In this document: piece by piece, positions 1 through 5,274 of the stretch
Layout of the letters: every line of letters starts with the position of its first letter
Position numbering within the stretch: position 1 is the first letter of the stretch
From: Erwinia sp.
GTDB taxonomy: Bacteria; Pseudomonadota; Gammaproteobacteria; Enterobacterales; Enterobacteriaceae
Direction of reading: 5' to 3'
Assembly (NCBI GenBank): GCA_003512805.1
Contig: DOOK01000471.1
Span: 1-5,274 of the forward strand
DNA length: 5,274 nt
Made by a program: the position numbers and the translations under genes
The notes under the pieces: model-generated
Seen by the model: only the letters and a program-made list of their open reading frames with translations
Told to the model about the DNA's origin: nothing
Database searches by the model: none

Positions 1-867
<867 letters not shown>

Positions 868-1039
868 TCATGGCTGCAGGCAACGCGATCACCGCTACCC
901 TACACCGTTAATACTTAGCCAAACAACATCAATTTTATAACAATCTGTTCACTTATTGTGCGTGACGTTGCCCAATAAGGCGAATTTTTCAGAAGAATAG
1001 TCGGCAGCACGGGTAAGACGGCGTAAGAGAACGGCTTTA

Positions 1040-1057
1040 TTTGCATAAAAATTCAAA
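1040..1057 (+). promoter_or_regulatory. ARG box (ArgR operator) over the argR -35 region
   Basis: The core TGCATAAAAATTCA (1042-1055) fits the 18-bp ARG box consensus WNTGAATWWWWATTCANW with one mismatch in the left arm (C for A). A second left arm, TGCAT, begins at 1062, twenty bases on, with a poorly conserved right arm. This resembles the paired-box arrangement bound by one ArgR hexamer. Known from the family: arginine-loaded ArgR binds such pairs; inferred here: autorepression. Confidence 0.7.
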
Positions 1058-1069
1058 AAAATGCATAAT
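1041..1069 (+). promoter_or_regulatory. argR promoter (sigma-70 type)
   Basis: TTGCAT at 1041-1046 and CATAAT at 1064-1069 are separated by exactly 17 bp, giving a predicted start near 1076 and a 43-base leader. The segment TTGCATAAAAATTCA matches the E. coli argR promoter as I recall it. The -35 hexamer lies inside the ARG box, so ArgR binding should exclude RNA polymerase, in line with argR autorepression known in E. coli. Confidence 0.7.
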
Positions 1070-1109
1070 AGATCGTTATCCCGAGTGGGAATTTCCTTGC
1101 GACCTCTAG

Positions 1110-1587
<478 letters not shown>

Positions 1588-1589
<2 letters not shown>

Positions 1590-1620
1590 ACTGCCGGTTT
1601 TTATGCAGTTTTTTATCGTT
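1588..1620 (+). terminator. Rho-independent terminator of argR
   Basis: AAACTGC (1588-1594) pairs with GCAGTTT (1605-1611) around a ten-base loop, and a T-rich tract follows (TTTT, then ATCG, then TTTTT). The left arm overlaps the TAA stop codon. The stem is only moderately GC-rich, so the terminator may leak. Confidence 0.65.
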
Positions 1621-1762
1621 TTTCCTTCGCGCTGACGACCGTCGGCGCTTTATATCTCTCTGCTCACCCGCCGATAAAACAGCATAATCCACTCTATTAT
1701 TCCCCCCTTGCCGCCGTTTAAATCCAGGGACTCTCGTCTCATAGTGTGATCTGCCACAAATA

Positions 1763-1781
1763 AGCGCACAAATGGTTAAAT
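1763..1781 (+). promoter_or_regulatory. Candidate MarA/SoxS/Rob binding site (marbox)
   Basis: Compared with the marbox consensus AYNGCACNNWNNRYYAAAY, the site has GCAC at 1766-1769 and GTTAAAT at 1775-1781. Thirteen of the fourteen specified positions match; only the Y at 1764 is G. It lies about 165-180 bp upstream of the predicted yhcN transcription start, farther than usual for direct MarA activation, so it may serve an unmapped upstream promoter or be non-functional. Match seen directly; function inferred. Confidence 0.4.
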
Positions 1782-1794
1782 TGATCTATCTCAA
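1781..1794 (+). promoter_or_regulatory. Candidate FNR box
   Basis: TTGATCTATCTCAA matches the FNR consensus TTGATNNNNATCAA at nine of ten specified positions. It abuts the marbox candidate, sharing one base. The distance to the only -10 element I can propose (1934-1939) is too long for classical class II activation at -41.5. Anaerobic or oxidative control is therefore only a possibility. Confidence 0.35.
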
Positions 1795-1895
1795 TGTTTT
1801 TAGACGTATTTAACCTGACCAGGGCAAATTATAAGCATCTTTTATAACCGAACGTTATTAAAAAGTGGTTAACGGCTTAAATATCGCAACAAAAC

Positions 1896-1915
1896 ATTAT
1901 TAGCATGCTATTAAT
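1896..1915 (+). promoter_or_regulatory. 20-bp palindrome with a SlyA-like core
   Basis: ATTATTAGCATGCTATTAAT is symmetrical at 18 of 20 bases, with a perfect ten-base core TAGCATGCTA (1901-1910). The core region TTAGCATGCTAT matches ten of twelve bases of the SlyA consensus TTAGCAAGCTAA (MarR family). It covers the expected -35 position of the promoter whose -10 is at 1934-1939, where a bound dimer would block RNA polymerase or displace H-NS. The symmetry is seen; the identity of the binding protein is inferred. Confidence 0.5.
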
Positions 1916-1939
1916 ATTTTCCGTTATTAGATCTATACT
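1911..1939 (+). promoter_or_regulatory. Putative promoter of the yhcN cluster
   Basis: TATACT at 1934-1939 is a five-of-six -10 match. At 17 bp spacing the -35 hexamer would be TTAATA (1911-1916), a poor match, which suggests dependence on an activator or relief from a repressor. The predicted start is near 1946, giving a leader of about 54 bases before the ATG at 2000. Confidence 0.45.
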
Positions 1940-1945
1940 CTTTTT

Positions 1946-1961
1946 CGTGATGTGAATCACA
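1946..1961 (+). promoter_or_regulatory. CRP-like palindrome at the yhcN start site
   Basis: CGTGATGTGAATCACA matches TGTGA-N6-TCACA at nine of ten specified positions and also contains the perfect repeat GTGAT-N4-ATCAC (1947-1960). It lies over and just downstream of the predicted transcription start, a position expected to repress rather than activate. If the real start lies elsewhere this reading changes. Confidence 0.35.
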
Positions 1962-1999
1962 CTAACAACACGATAAAAACAACGACGAGGAAAAATTTC

Positions 2000-2263
2000 A
2001 TGAACGTAAAAACCAGTATGGCTGCCGTTAGCCTGCTTTCCGTGCTCTCTTTTGGTGCTTTTGCAGCTGAATCTGTTAACGCGGATCAGGCGCAAAGCAT
2101 GCAATCGATCGGCACCGTCAGCGTGAGCGGCGTCAGCGCATCCCCTACGGATATTAATGCCCAGCTAAGCCAAAAGGCCGATGCCCAGGGCGCTAAGGCC
2201 TATCGTGTGGTAGAGGCCTATTTGAACGGCAACTACCATGCCACGGCTGAGCTGTATAAATAA
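2000..2263 (+). CDS. yhcN: YhcN-family (DUF1471) periplasmic stress protein, copy 1
   Basis: An 87-residue secreted protein of the YhcN/BhsA/McbA family (DUF1471). E. coli YhcN is linked to survival of acid and peroxide stress; the biochemical role of the family is not established. Seen: Sec signal peptide with Lys4, hydrophobic stretch AAVSLLSVLSFGAF and a likely signal peptidase I site AFA|A after residue 22. The mature domain of about 65 residues contains IGTVSVSG, LSQKAD..GAKAYRV and the family-typical C-terminal end HATAELYK. The ATG at 2000 is chosen because GAGGA lies nine bases upstream and the signal peptide begins there; an in-frame GTG at 1952 would add 16 polar residues before it and lacks a ribosome binding site. 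It is first of three paralogues on this strand, behind the regulatory region at 1763-1961. Same length as E. coli YhcN, though copy 3 has the more E. coli-like C-terminus, so which copy is the strict orthologue is open. Confidence 0.93.
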   Translation: MNVKTSMAAVSLLSVLSFGAFAAESVNADQAQSMQSIGTVSVSGVSASPTDINAQLSQKADAQGAKAYRVVEAYLNGNYHATAELYK

Positions 2264-2277
2264 TTCTTTAACCCTGA

Positions 2278-2324
2278 CGATAACCCCAAGAATAATAAAC
2301 GTTTTACAGCCCTTTCGGTTATCG
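2278..2324 (+). other. Intercistronic inverted repeat between yhcN copies 1 and 2
   Basis: CGATAACC (2278-2285) and GGTTATCG (2317-2324) are perfect eight-base inverted arms around a 31-base AT-rich loop. No T-tract follows, so it is not a classical terminator. It ends ten bases before the GGAG ribosome binding site of copy 2 and could protect the upstream message or affect access to that site. Confidence 0.5.
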
Positions 2325-2346
2325 CCCTACTTCTGGAGCATCTGCT

Positions 2347-2616
2347 ATGAACACGAAATTTACGCTTGCTGTATTAGGTCTGGCTTCCGTTCTCTCTTTC
2401 GGCGCCAGCGCGGCTAACCTTGTGACCGATCAACAGGTTGCCAGTGAAAATCTGCAGTCTATAGGGACCATCAGCGTCAGCGGCATTGATGGCGCGCCAA
2501 CCACTATTCGCCAGCAGCTTTCACAGAAAGCTGACGAACAGGGCGCAAAATCCTATCGGGTGATTGAGGCCTACAACAACGGCAACTATCACGCGACCGC
2601 AGAACTTTATAAATAA
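2347..2616 (+). CDS. YhcN-family (DUF1471) periplasmic stress protein, copy 2
   Basis: An 89-residue paralogue of the preceding gene, secreted to the periplasm. Seen: signal peptide with Lys4, hydrophobic stretch LAVLGLASVLSFGA and a likely cleavage site ASA|A after residue 22. The DUF1471 domain carries SIGTISVSG, IRQQLSQKADEQGAKSYRV and the C-terminal GNYHATAELYK. Over the last 53 residues I count 41 identities with copy 1 and 39 with copy 3. Its last eleven residues equal those of copy 1, yet seven of the eleven codons differ silently, so the duplication is old and the protein is under selection. The start is supported by GGAG eight bases upstream. The gap to copy 1 is 83 bp with no convincing promoter, so co-transcription is likely. 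Its specific function is unknown. Confidence 0.92.
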   Translation: MNTKFTLAVLGLASVLSFGASAANLVTDQQVASENLQSIGTISVSGIDGAPTTIRQQLSQKADEQGAKSYRVIEAYNNGNYHATAELYK

Positions 2617-2627
2617 GATGGGCGACG

Positions 2628-2674
2628 GGCAGGCGTTGAACCTGCCTCTCTGTCGACGACCTGAAAGGTTTCAG
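2628..2674 (+). other. Two tandem hairpins between yhcN copies 2 and 3
   Basis: GGCAGG (2628-2633) pairs with CCTGCC (2641-2646) over a seven-base loop, and CTGAAAGGTTTCAG (2661-2674) folds on itself. Neither is followed by a real T-tract (the first is followed by TCTCTGTC), so at most they are weak attenuators. They may instead be mRNA stability or processing structures that set the ratio of copy 3 to copies 1 and 2. Confidence 0.45.
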
Positions 2675-2709
2675 ACGCGGGTTGTTGATGACAATGAGGA
2701 TAGAAAATC

Positions 2710-2967
2710 ATGAAAACAACTTTTGCCGTACTAAGCCTGCTCTCCGTACTCTCTTTCGGCGCTTCCGCTGCACAGCTGGTTAACGCAGAGCAATCACAAA
2801 ATCTGCAATCTGCAGGCACCATTTCGTTAGGTGGCATAGCGGGTGCACCGATGGATATCCGTCAGCAGCTGTCGCAGAAAGCGGATGAGCAAGGTGCCAG
2901 CGCCTATCGCGTTATAGAAGCACGCAATGACGATCGCTGGCACGTTACCGCTGAACTCTACAAGTAA
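2710..2967 (+). CDS. YhcN-family (DUF1471) periplasmic stress protein, copy 3
   Basis: An 85-residue third paralogue. Seen: signal peptide with Lys2, hydrophobic stretch FAVLSLLSVLSFGA and a likely cleavage site ASA|A after residue 20. The DUF1471 domain contains SAGTISLGG, MDIRQQLSQKADEQGASAYRV and the end WHVTAELYK. Its C-terminal segment EARNDDRWH is closer to E. coli YhcN (EARSGDTWH as I remember it) than are the EAY..GNYH segments of copies 1 and 2. It could therefore be the ancestral type even though it is last in order. A good ribosome binding site, TGAGGA, lies nine bases before the ATG. It sits 93 bp after copy 2 and is followed by a strong terminator. Function is inferred only from the family. 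Confidence 0.92.
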   Translation: MKTTFAVLSLLSVLSFGASAAQLVNAEQSQNLQSAGTISLGGIAGAPMDIRQQLSQKADEQGASAYRVIEARNDDRWHVTAELYK

Positions 2968-2976
2968 TTCCTCGTC

Positions 2977-2991
2977 ACCGTACCCTACGGT
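2977..2991 (+). other. Small hairpin ahead of the cluster terminator
   Basis: ACCGTA-CCC-TACGGT forms a six-base-pair stem with a three-base loop, ten bases after the stop of yhcN copy 3. Only three T's follow, so it is not itself a strong terminator. Confidence 0.4.
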
Positions 2992-3007
2992 TTATGACGA
3001 ACCTTTT

Positions 3008-3032
3008 GGCCCCGTTCGCCGGGGCCCTTTTT
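3008..3032 (+). terminator. Rho-independent terminator of the yhcN cluster
   Basis: GGCCCCG (3008-3014) pairs perfectly with CGGGGCC (3020-3026) over a five-base loop TTCGC, followed by CTTTTT. This is a textbook terminator for the plus strand. The other strand has no T-tract after the stem, so it should not stop yhcO transcripts efficiently. It ends four bases from the yhcO stop codon. Confidence 0.9.
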
Positions 3033-3036
3033 CGTT

Positions 3037-3306
3037 TCAGCGCACATTAAAGCGCAGCTCGCCTTCCAGCTCCTCCTCTGCTTCATCAAACAGCAGAATT
3101 AGCGCGCCATAGCGCCGACGCTGACCTGTGCCGAGATGCACAAACACGATCTCCAGCGGCAGCGGCAGCAACCTTTCACTTACCACATCCCACAGGCTGT
3201 CCAGGTCCGTAATAAGCCGATCGCTTAGCGAAAAGCGCTCGCTGAACTGACGGAGAAAATGCGCCTGGTCTACGATCTCATTAAAATCAAAAATTTCTGT
3301 TCTCAT
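3037..3306 (-). CDS. yhcO: Barstar-family protein YhcO
   Basis: An 89-residue cytoplasmic protein of the barstar (ribonuclease inhibitor) family, close to the 90 residues of E. coli YhcO. Barstar blocks barnase; the target of YhcO is not known to me. Seen: the segment DLDSLWDV aligns with barstar NLDALWDC, placing Asp36 and Asp40 on barstar Asp35 and Asp39, and Glu79 in FDEAEEE on barstar Glu76. The three acids that contact barnase are thus kept. Also typical are LPLPLEI and [16 protein letters not shown]. The ATG at 3306 is chosen because GGGAG lies seven bases upstream and the E. coli-like N-terminus starts there; the frame is open to 3483 but that would overlap the dehydrogenase gene. It follows that gene by 50 bp on the same strand and may share its transcript. 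No barnase-like ribonuclease gene is visible nearby. Confidence 0.92.
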   Translation of the reverse strand: MRTEIFDFNEIVDQAHFLRQFSERFSLSDRLITDLDSLWDVVSERLLPLPLEIVFVHLGTGQRRRYGALILLFDEAEEELEGELRFNVR

Positions 3307-3330
3307 ACTGCCGCTCCCAGGGAAAACGGT

Positions 3331-3351
3331 CGGGCGACGCCGGGCCGCCCG
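3331..3351 (-). other. GC-rich hairpin between the aldehyde dehydrogenase gene and yhcO
   Basis: CGGGCG (3346-3351, read on the minus strand) pairs with CGCCCG (3331-3336) over nine bases; an alternative fold is CCGGG-CGG-CCCGG. On the minus strand it is followed by ACCGTTTTCCC, a short T-run, so it could be a weak terminator or attenuator reducing read-through into yhcO. Confidence 0.45.
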
Positions 3352-3356
3352 GTGAG

Positions 3357-4808
3357 TTACAGTCCCCCAATATGCAGGGCTTTGACCTCTAAAAACTCTT
3401 CCAGTCCCAGCACCGATCCTTCCCGTCCCAGTCCGGACTCTTTTACGCCGCCAAACGGTGCCAGCTCGGTGGATACCGCGCACTCATTGATGCCAATCAT
3501 GCCGCTTTCCAGCGCTGCCGACACGCGGAAAATACGCTGTACATCGCGAGTATAGAAATAAGCGGCCAGACCAAATTCGGTATCATTGGCGCGACGGATG
3601 ACCTCCTCTTCGCTGTCGAAACGGAAACAGGCAGCTACCGGGCCGAACGTCTCTTCCCTGGCCAGCATCATCTTTTCATTGGCTTCGGCAATGACCGTTG
3701 GCTGCCAAAAATTACCGCCAAGTCCGTGTCGGTCACCGCCGACAACGATTTCCCCGCCTTTCGCTTTGGCATCCTTAACGTGCTGTTCCACCTTATCTAC
3801 GGCGGACGCTTCAATGAGTGGGCCCACTACTACACCTTCCTCACTGCCGTTCCCCACCTTTAGCCTGCTCACCTCTTCCGCCAGCTGGCTGACAAAGCGG
3901 TCGTAAACGCTGTTGTGAATAAAGAAGCGGTTAACGCTGACGCACACCTGGCCCGCATTGCGGAATTTGTTGGCAATGGCCCCTTTTACAGCCGCGTCGA
4001 TATCCGCATCTTCAAATACGATATAGGGCGCGTTACCTCCCAGCTCCATCGACACTTTTTTCATCGTTTCGGCGGCGTTACGCATCAGCAGCTTGCCGAC
4101 CTCGGTGGAGCCGGTAAAAGAGATCTTTCTGACCACCGGACTGGCCATAATGGCCTCGCTGATGGCTTTGGTATCCCCCGCCACGGCATTCAACACACCA
4201 TCAGGCACGCCTGCTTTTTTCGCCAGTGCGACCAGCGCAAAGGCCGACAGCGGCGTGTTATTGGCGGGTTTGATAATGCCGGTACAGCCGGCGGCCAGTG
4301 CGGGTCCCAGTTTGCGCGTCAGCATCGCCATGGGGAAATTCCAGGGCGTAATAGCCGCGACCACGCCGATGGGTTCACGCGTAGCCAGAATGCGCGATCC
4401 CGCTTTAGCGGGGGGGATAATTTCACCGTTAGCGCGTTTTGCCTGTTCGGCAAACCACTGAATAAAGCTGGCGGCATACTCGACCTCGCCTTCGGCCTCT
4501 TTAACCGGCTTGCCCTGTTCCGCCGTCATCAGTTTGCCCAGCCAGGCTTTGTTGTCGACGATCAGCTGGTACCAGCGGTAAAGGATTTCACTACGTTCTT
4601 TGGCGGTTTTGGCCCGCCAGGCAGGAAAGGCTTTTGCCGCAGCGGTAATGGCCCGCTCGGTTTCTGCTTTACCGGCGCGCGCGACCTGAGTTATCACTTC
4701 ACCCGTGGCCGGATTCAGTACGTCAAAGGTTTCGTTCCCCTGCTGCCACTGCCCATCGATAAAAAAGCCAGTCTGAAATAAATCGTTGTCCTGAAGTGAG
4801 TGACTCAT
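3357..4808 (-). CDS. GabD-like NAD(P)-dependent aldehyde dehydrogenase (probable succinate-semialdehyde dehydrogenase)
   Basis: A complete 483-residue cytoplasmic aldehyde dehydrogenase that oxidises an aldehyde to its acid. The closest family I recognise is GabD (succinate semialdehyde to succinate), of equal length. Seen: cofactor segment ITPWNFP with Asn157, IIKPA with Lys180, FTGST (231-235), the general-base Glu255 in MELGGN, the nucleophile Cys289 in GQVC and ETFGP (386-390). Arg165 (LTRK), Arg294 (VNR) and Ser446 align with the residues that bind the substrate carboxylate in GabD, favouring a semialdehyde acid as substrate. Differences: the second cysteine after the nucleophile, present in GabD as CVC, is Ser291 here, and the GabD serine near the NADP phosphate is Asn183, so NAD versus NADP use is open. 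GGGAG six bases before the ATG supports the start. It lies between aaeB and yhcO, where E. coli has no gene, so it is probably a gain in this lineage and not the gab operon gabD. Confidence 0.9.
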   Translation of the reverse strand: MSHSLQDNDLFQTGFFIDGQWQQGNETFDVLNPATGEVITQVARAGKAETERAITAAAKAFPAWRAKTAKERSEILYRWYQLIVDNKAWLGKLMTAEQGKPVKEAEGEVEYAASFIQWFAEQAKRANGEIIPPAKAGSRILATREPIGVVAAITPWNFPMAMLTRKLGPALAAGCTGIIKPANNTPLSAFALVALAKKAGVPDGVLNAVAGDTKAISEAIMASPVVRKISFTGSTEVGKLLMRNAAETMKKVSMELGGNAPYIVFEDADIDAAVKGAIANKFRNAGQVCVSVNRFFIHNSVYDRFVSQLAEEVSRLKVGNGSEEGVVVGPLIEASAVDKVEQHVKDAKAKGGEIVVGGDRHGLGGNFWQPTVIAEANEKMMLAREETFGPVAACFRFDSEEEVIRRANDTEFGLAAYFYTRDVQRIFRVSAALESGMIGINECAVSTELAPFGGVKESGLGREGSVLGLEEFLEVKALHIGGL

Positions 4809-4839
4809 CGTGTTCTCCCATTGGATTGCCGTTGGGATA

Positions 4840-4845
4840 AGTATA
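4840..4845 (-). promoter_or_regulatory. Possible -10 element for the aldehyde dehydrogenase gene
   Basis: The minus strand reads TATACT, five of six matching the -10 consensus, 31 bases before the ATG. No matching -35 hexamer is found; the expected place is occupied by the hairpin at 4851-4869. The gene may instead be transcribed from aaeB. Low confidence. Confidence 0.25.
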
Positions 4846-4850
4846 GATGG

Positions 4851-4869
4851 CGGCCTGCGTGACAGGCCG
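4851..4869 (-). other. Hairpin between aaeB and the aldehyde dehydrogenase gene
   Basis: CGGCCTG and CAGGCCG are perfect seven-base arms over a five-base loop. On the minus strand the stem is followed by CCATCTATAC, without a T-tract, so it is not a standard terminator. It may stabilise the 3' end of the aaeB message or partly separate the two genes. Confidence 0.5.
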
Positions 4870-4899
4870 TGAGAAAAGTAAGAAGCGGAGATCTCTTAG

Positions 4900-5274
4900 T
4901 CAGATTTGTACCAGCGTCGTCTGGTATTTTTTTAACATACTTGCCAGACGCTGCACGGGTTCCGTCACGCTTAACGGCGCCTCGTAATGCACCAGCTTCT
5001 GCTGATAGATAGCCAGTTCGGCCAGAAGCCGCTCAAAATAGTGGCGACGTTTGGCATCGCTGCGCGCTGAGATAACCCGATCCGCCGTATGGCGCAGCTG
5101 CTTGTGGAAAGCAGAAAGATCGCTGTTAATCGGGATATCGGCATCGCGTAAACGCTGGTGACCAATAATCAATGTCAGTGCAATACGAAACTTGTCGATA
5201 TCGCCCGGGAAAATATTCAGCAGCATAAAAAGCTGCTGGTATAGCGCGGGCAGGTGGTTTTCCCGGCGGCGGGC
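4900..5274 (-). CDS. aaeB: Aromatic carboxylic acid efflux pump subunit AaeB, C-terminal 124 residues (cut by window edge)
   Basis: C-terminal part of the inner-membrane subunit of the AaeAB pump, which in E. coli exports p-hydroxybenzoate and related aromatic acids and is induced through the LysR-type regulator AaeR. The frame is open from the window edge (5274) to the TGA at 4902-4900, giving 124 residues of a protein that has about 655 in E. coli; the start is outside. Seen: a soluble, helical, arginine-rich cytoplasmic tail with [61 protein letters not shown] and the end [15 protein letters not shown]. These are all as I remember the AaeB C-terminus, and no membrane segment is expected in this part. 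Identification also rests on position: aaeB lies next to yhcO in E. coli. Here a dehydrogenase gene follows 91 bp downstream. Confidence 0.93.
   Translation of the reverse strand, partial: ARRRENHLPALYQQLFMLLNIFPGDIDKFRIALTLIIGHQRLRDADIPINSDLSAFHKQLRHTADRVISARSDAKRRHYFERLLAELAIYQQKLVHYEAPLSVTEPVQRLASMLKKYQTTLVQI

Larger units (their letters stand above)
1590..1999. other. argR-yhcN intergenic regulatory region
   Basis: This 410-bp AT-rich stretch contains no credible gene. After the argR terminator there is little to name up to about 1740. From 1763 to 1961 it holds candidate sites in this order: MarA/SoxS/Rob box, FNR box, SlyA-like palindrome, -10 element and a CRP-like palindrome. The hexamer TTATAA also occurs twice (1829-1834 and 1842-1847). 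A minus-strand frame of 75 codons (1877-2104) runs antisense into yhcN copy 1, has no family resemblance and is not called. Confidence 0.7.

Noticed and set aside
907..921. GTTAATACTTAGCCA as an ArcA site controlling mdh
   Set aside because: Only about half of the fifteen-base consensus matches and no clear direct repeat is present.
1745..1758. TGTGATCTGCCACA as a CRP site
   Set aside because: The two half-sites have the wrong spacing for CRP (two bases too short).
1952..2263. Longer form of yhcN copy 1 starting at GTG 1952
   Set aside because: The extra 16 residues are polar and precede a perfect signal peptide; GAGGA is correctly placed for the ATG at 2000, and the family length fits that start.
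2267..2296. Separate promoter for yhcN copy 2 (TTTAAC, 18 bp, AATAAT)
   Set aside because: The -35 match is poor and AT-rich spacers produce such pairs by chance; co-transcription with copy 1 is simpler.
3037..3483. A longer yhcO frame beginning at 3483
   Set aside because: It would overlap the 3' end of the dehydrogenase gene by over 120 bases. The E. coli-like N-terminus and ribosome binding site mark the start at 3306.
3915..4781. A 288-codon open frame on the plus strand antisense to the aldehyde dehydrogenase gene
   Set aside because: The minus-strand dehydrogenase has every family motif; the antisense frame has no recognisable domain and is a by-product of GC-rich codon use.

Overview
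The window is chromosomal DNA from a gammaproteobacterium of the order Enterobacterales. The gene order mdh (leftward) / argR (rightward) / yhcN (rightward) / yhcO (leftward) / aaeB (leftward) is the one I know from Escherichia coli, and each of these proteins is plainly recognisable. Protein sequences drift from E. coli enough (ArgR C-terminus, Mdh surface positions) that a plant- or insect-associated genus such as Erwinia or Pantoea is a reasonable guess, but the sequence alone does not settle the genus.

Layout. Positions 1-702 carry the first 234 codons of malate dehydrogenase on the minus strand, cut by the window edge. A 416-bp divergent spacer (703-1118) holds the mdh leader and the argR promoter, whose -35 element lies inside an ARG box. 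argR occupies 1119-1589 and is followed by a short hairpin terminator. A 410-bp AT-rich spacer (1590-1999) precedes three tandem YhcN-family (DUF1471) genes at 2000-2263, 2347-2616 and 2710-2967. The spacer contains near-consensus matches to MarA/SoxS/Rob, FNR, SlyA and CRP sites. A GC-rich rho-independent terminator (3008-3032) closes this cluster. On the minus strand, read right to left, are the C-terminal 124 residues of AaeB (5274-4900), a complete GabD-like aldehyde dehydrogenase (4808-3357) and the barstar-like yhcO (3306-3037), which converges on the yhcN cluster.

How it fits together. mdh and argR are core metabolism and regulation. The YhcN-type proteins are small secreted periplasmic stress proteins; the cluster looks like one transcription unit with its own stress-type regulatory region. 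AaeB is the inner-membrane part of an aromatic carboxylic acid efflux pump. The aldehyde dehydrogenase between aaeB and yhcO is the main departure from the E. coli arrangement, as is the triplication of yhcN. I see no mobile element, CRISPR array, tRNA or rRNA, and nothing that amounts to a wholly new system. The unusual features are the lineage-specific yhcN expansion with its dense regulatory region and the inserted dehydrogenase.
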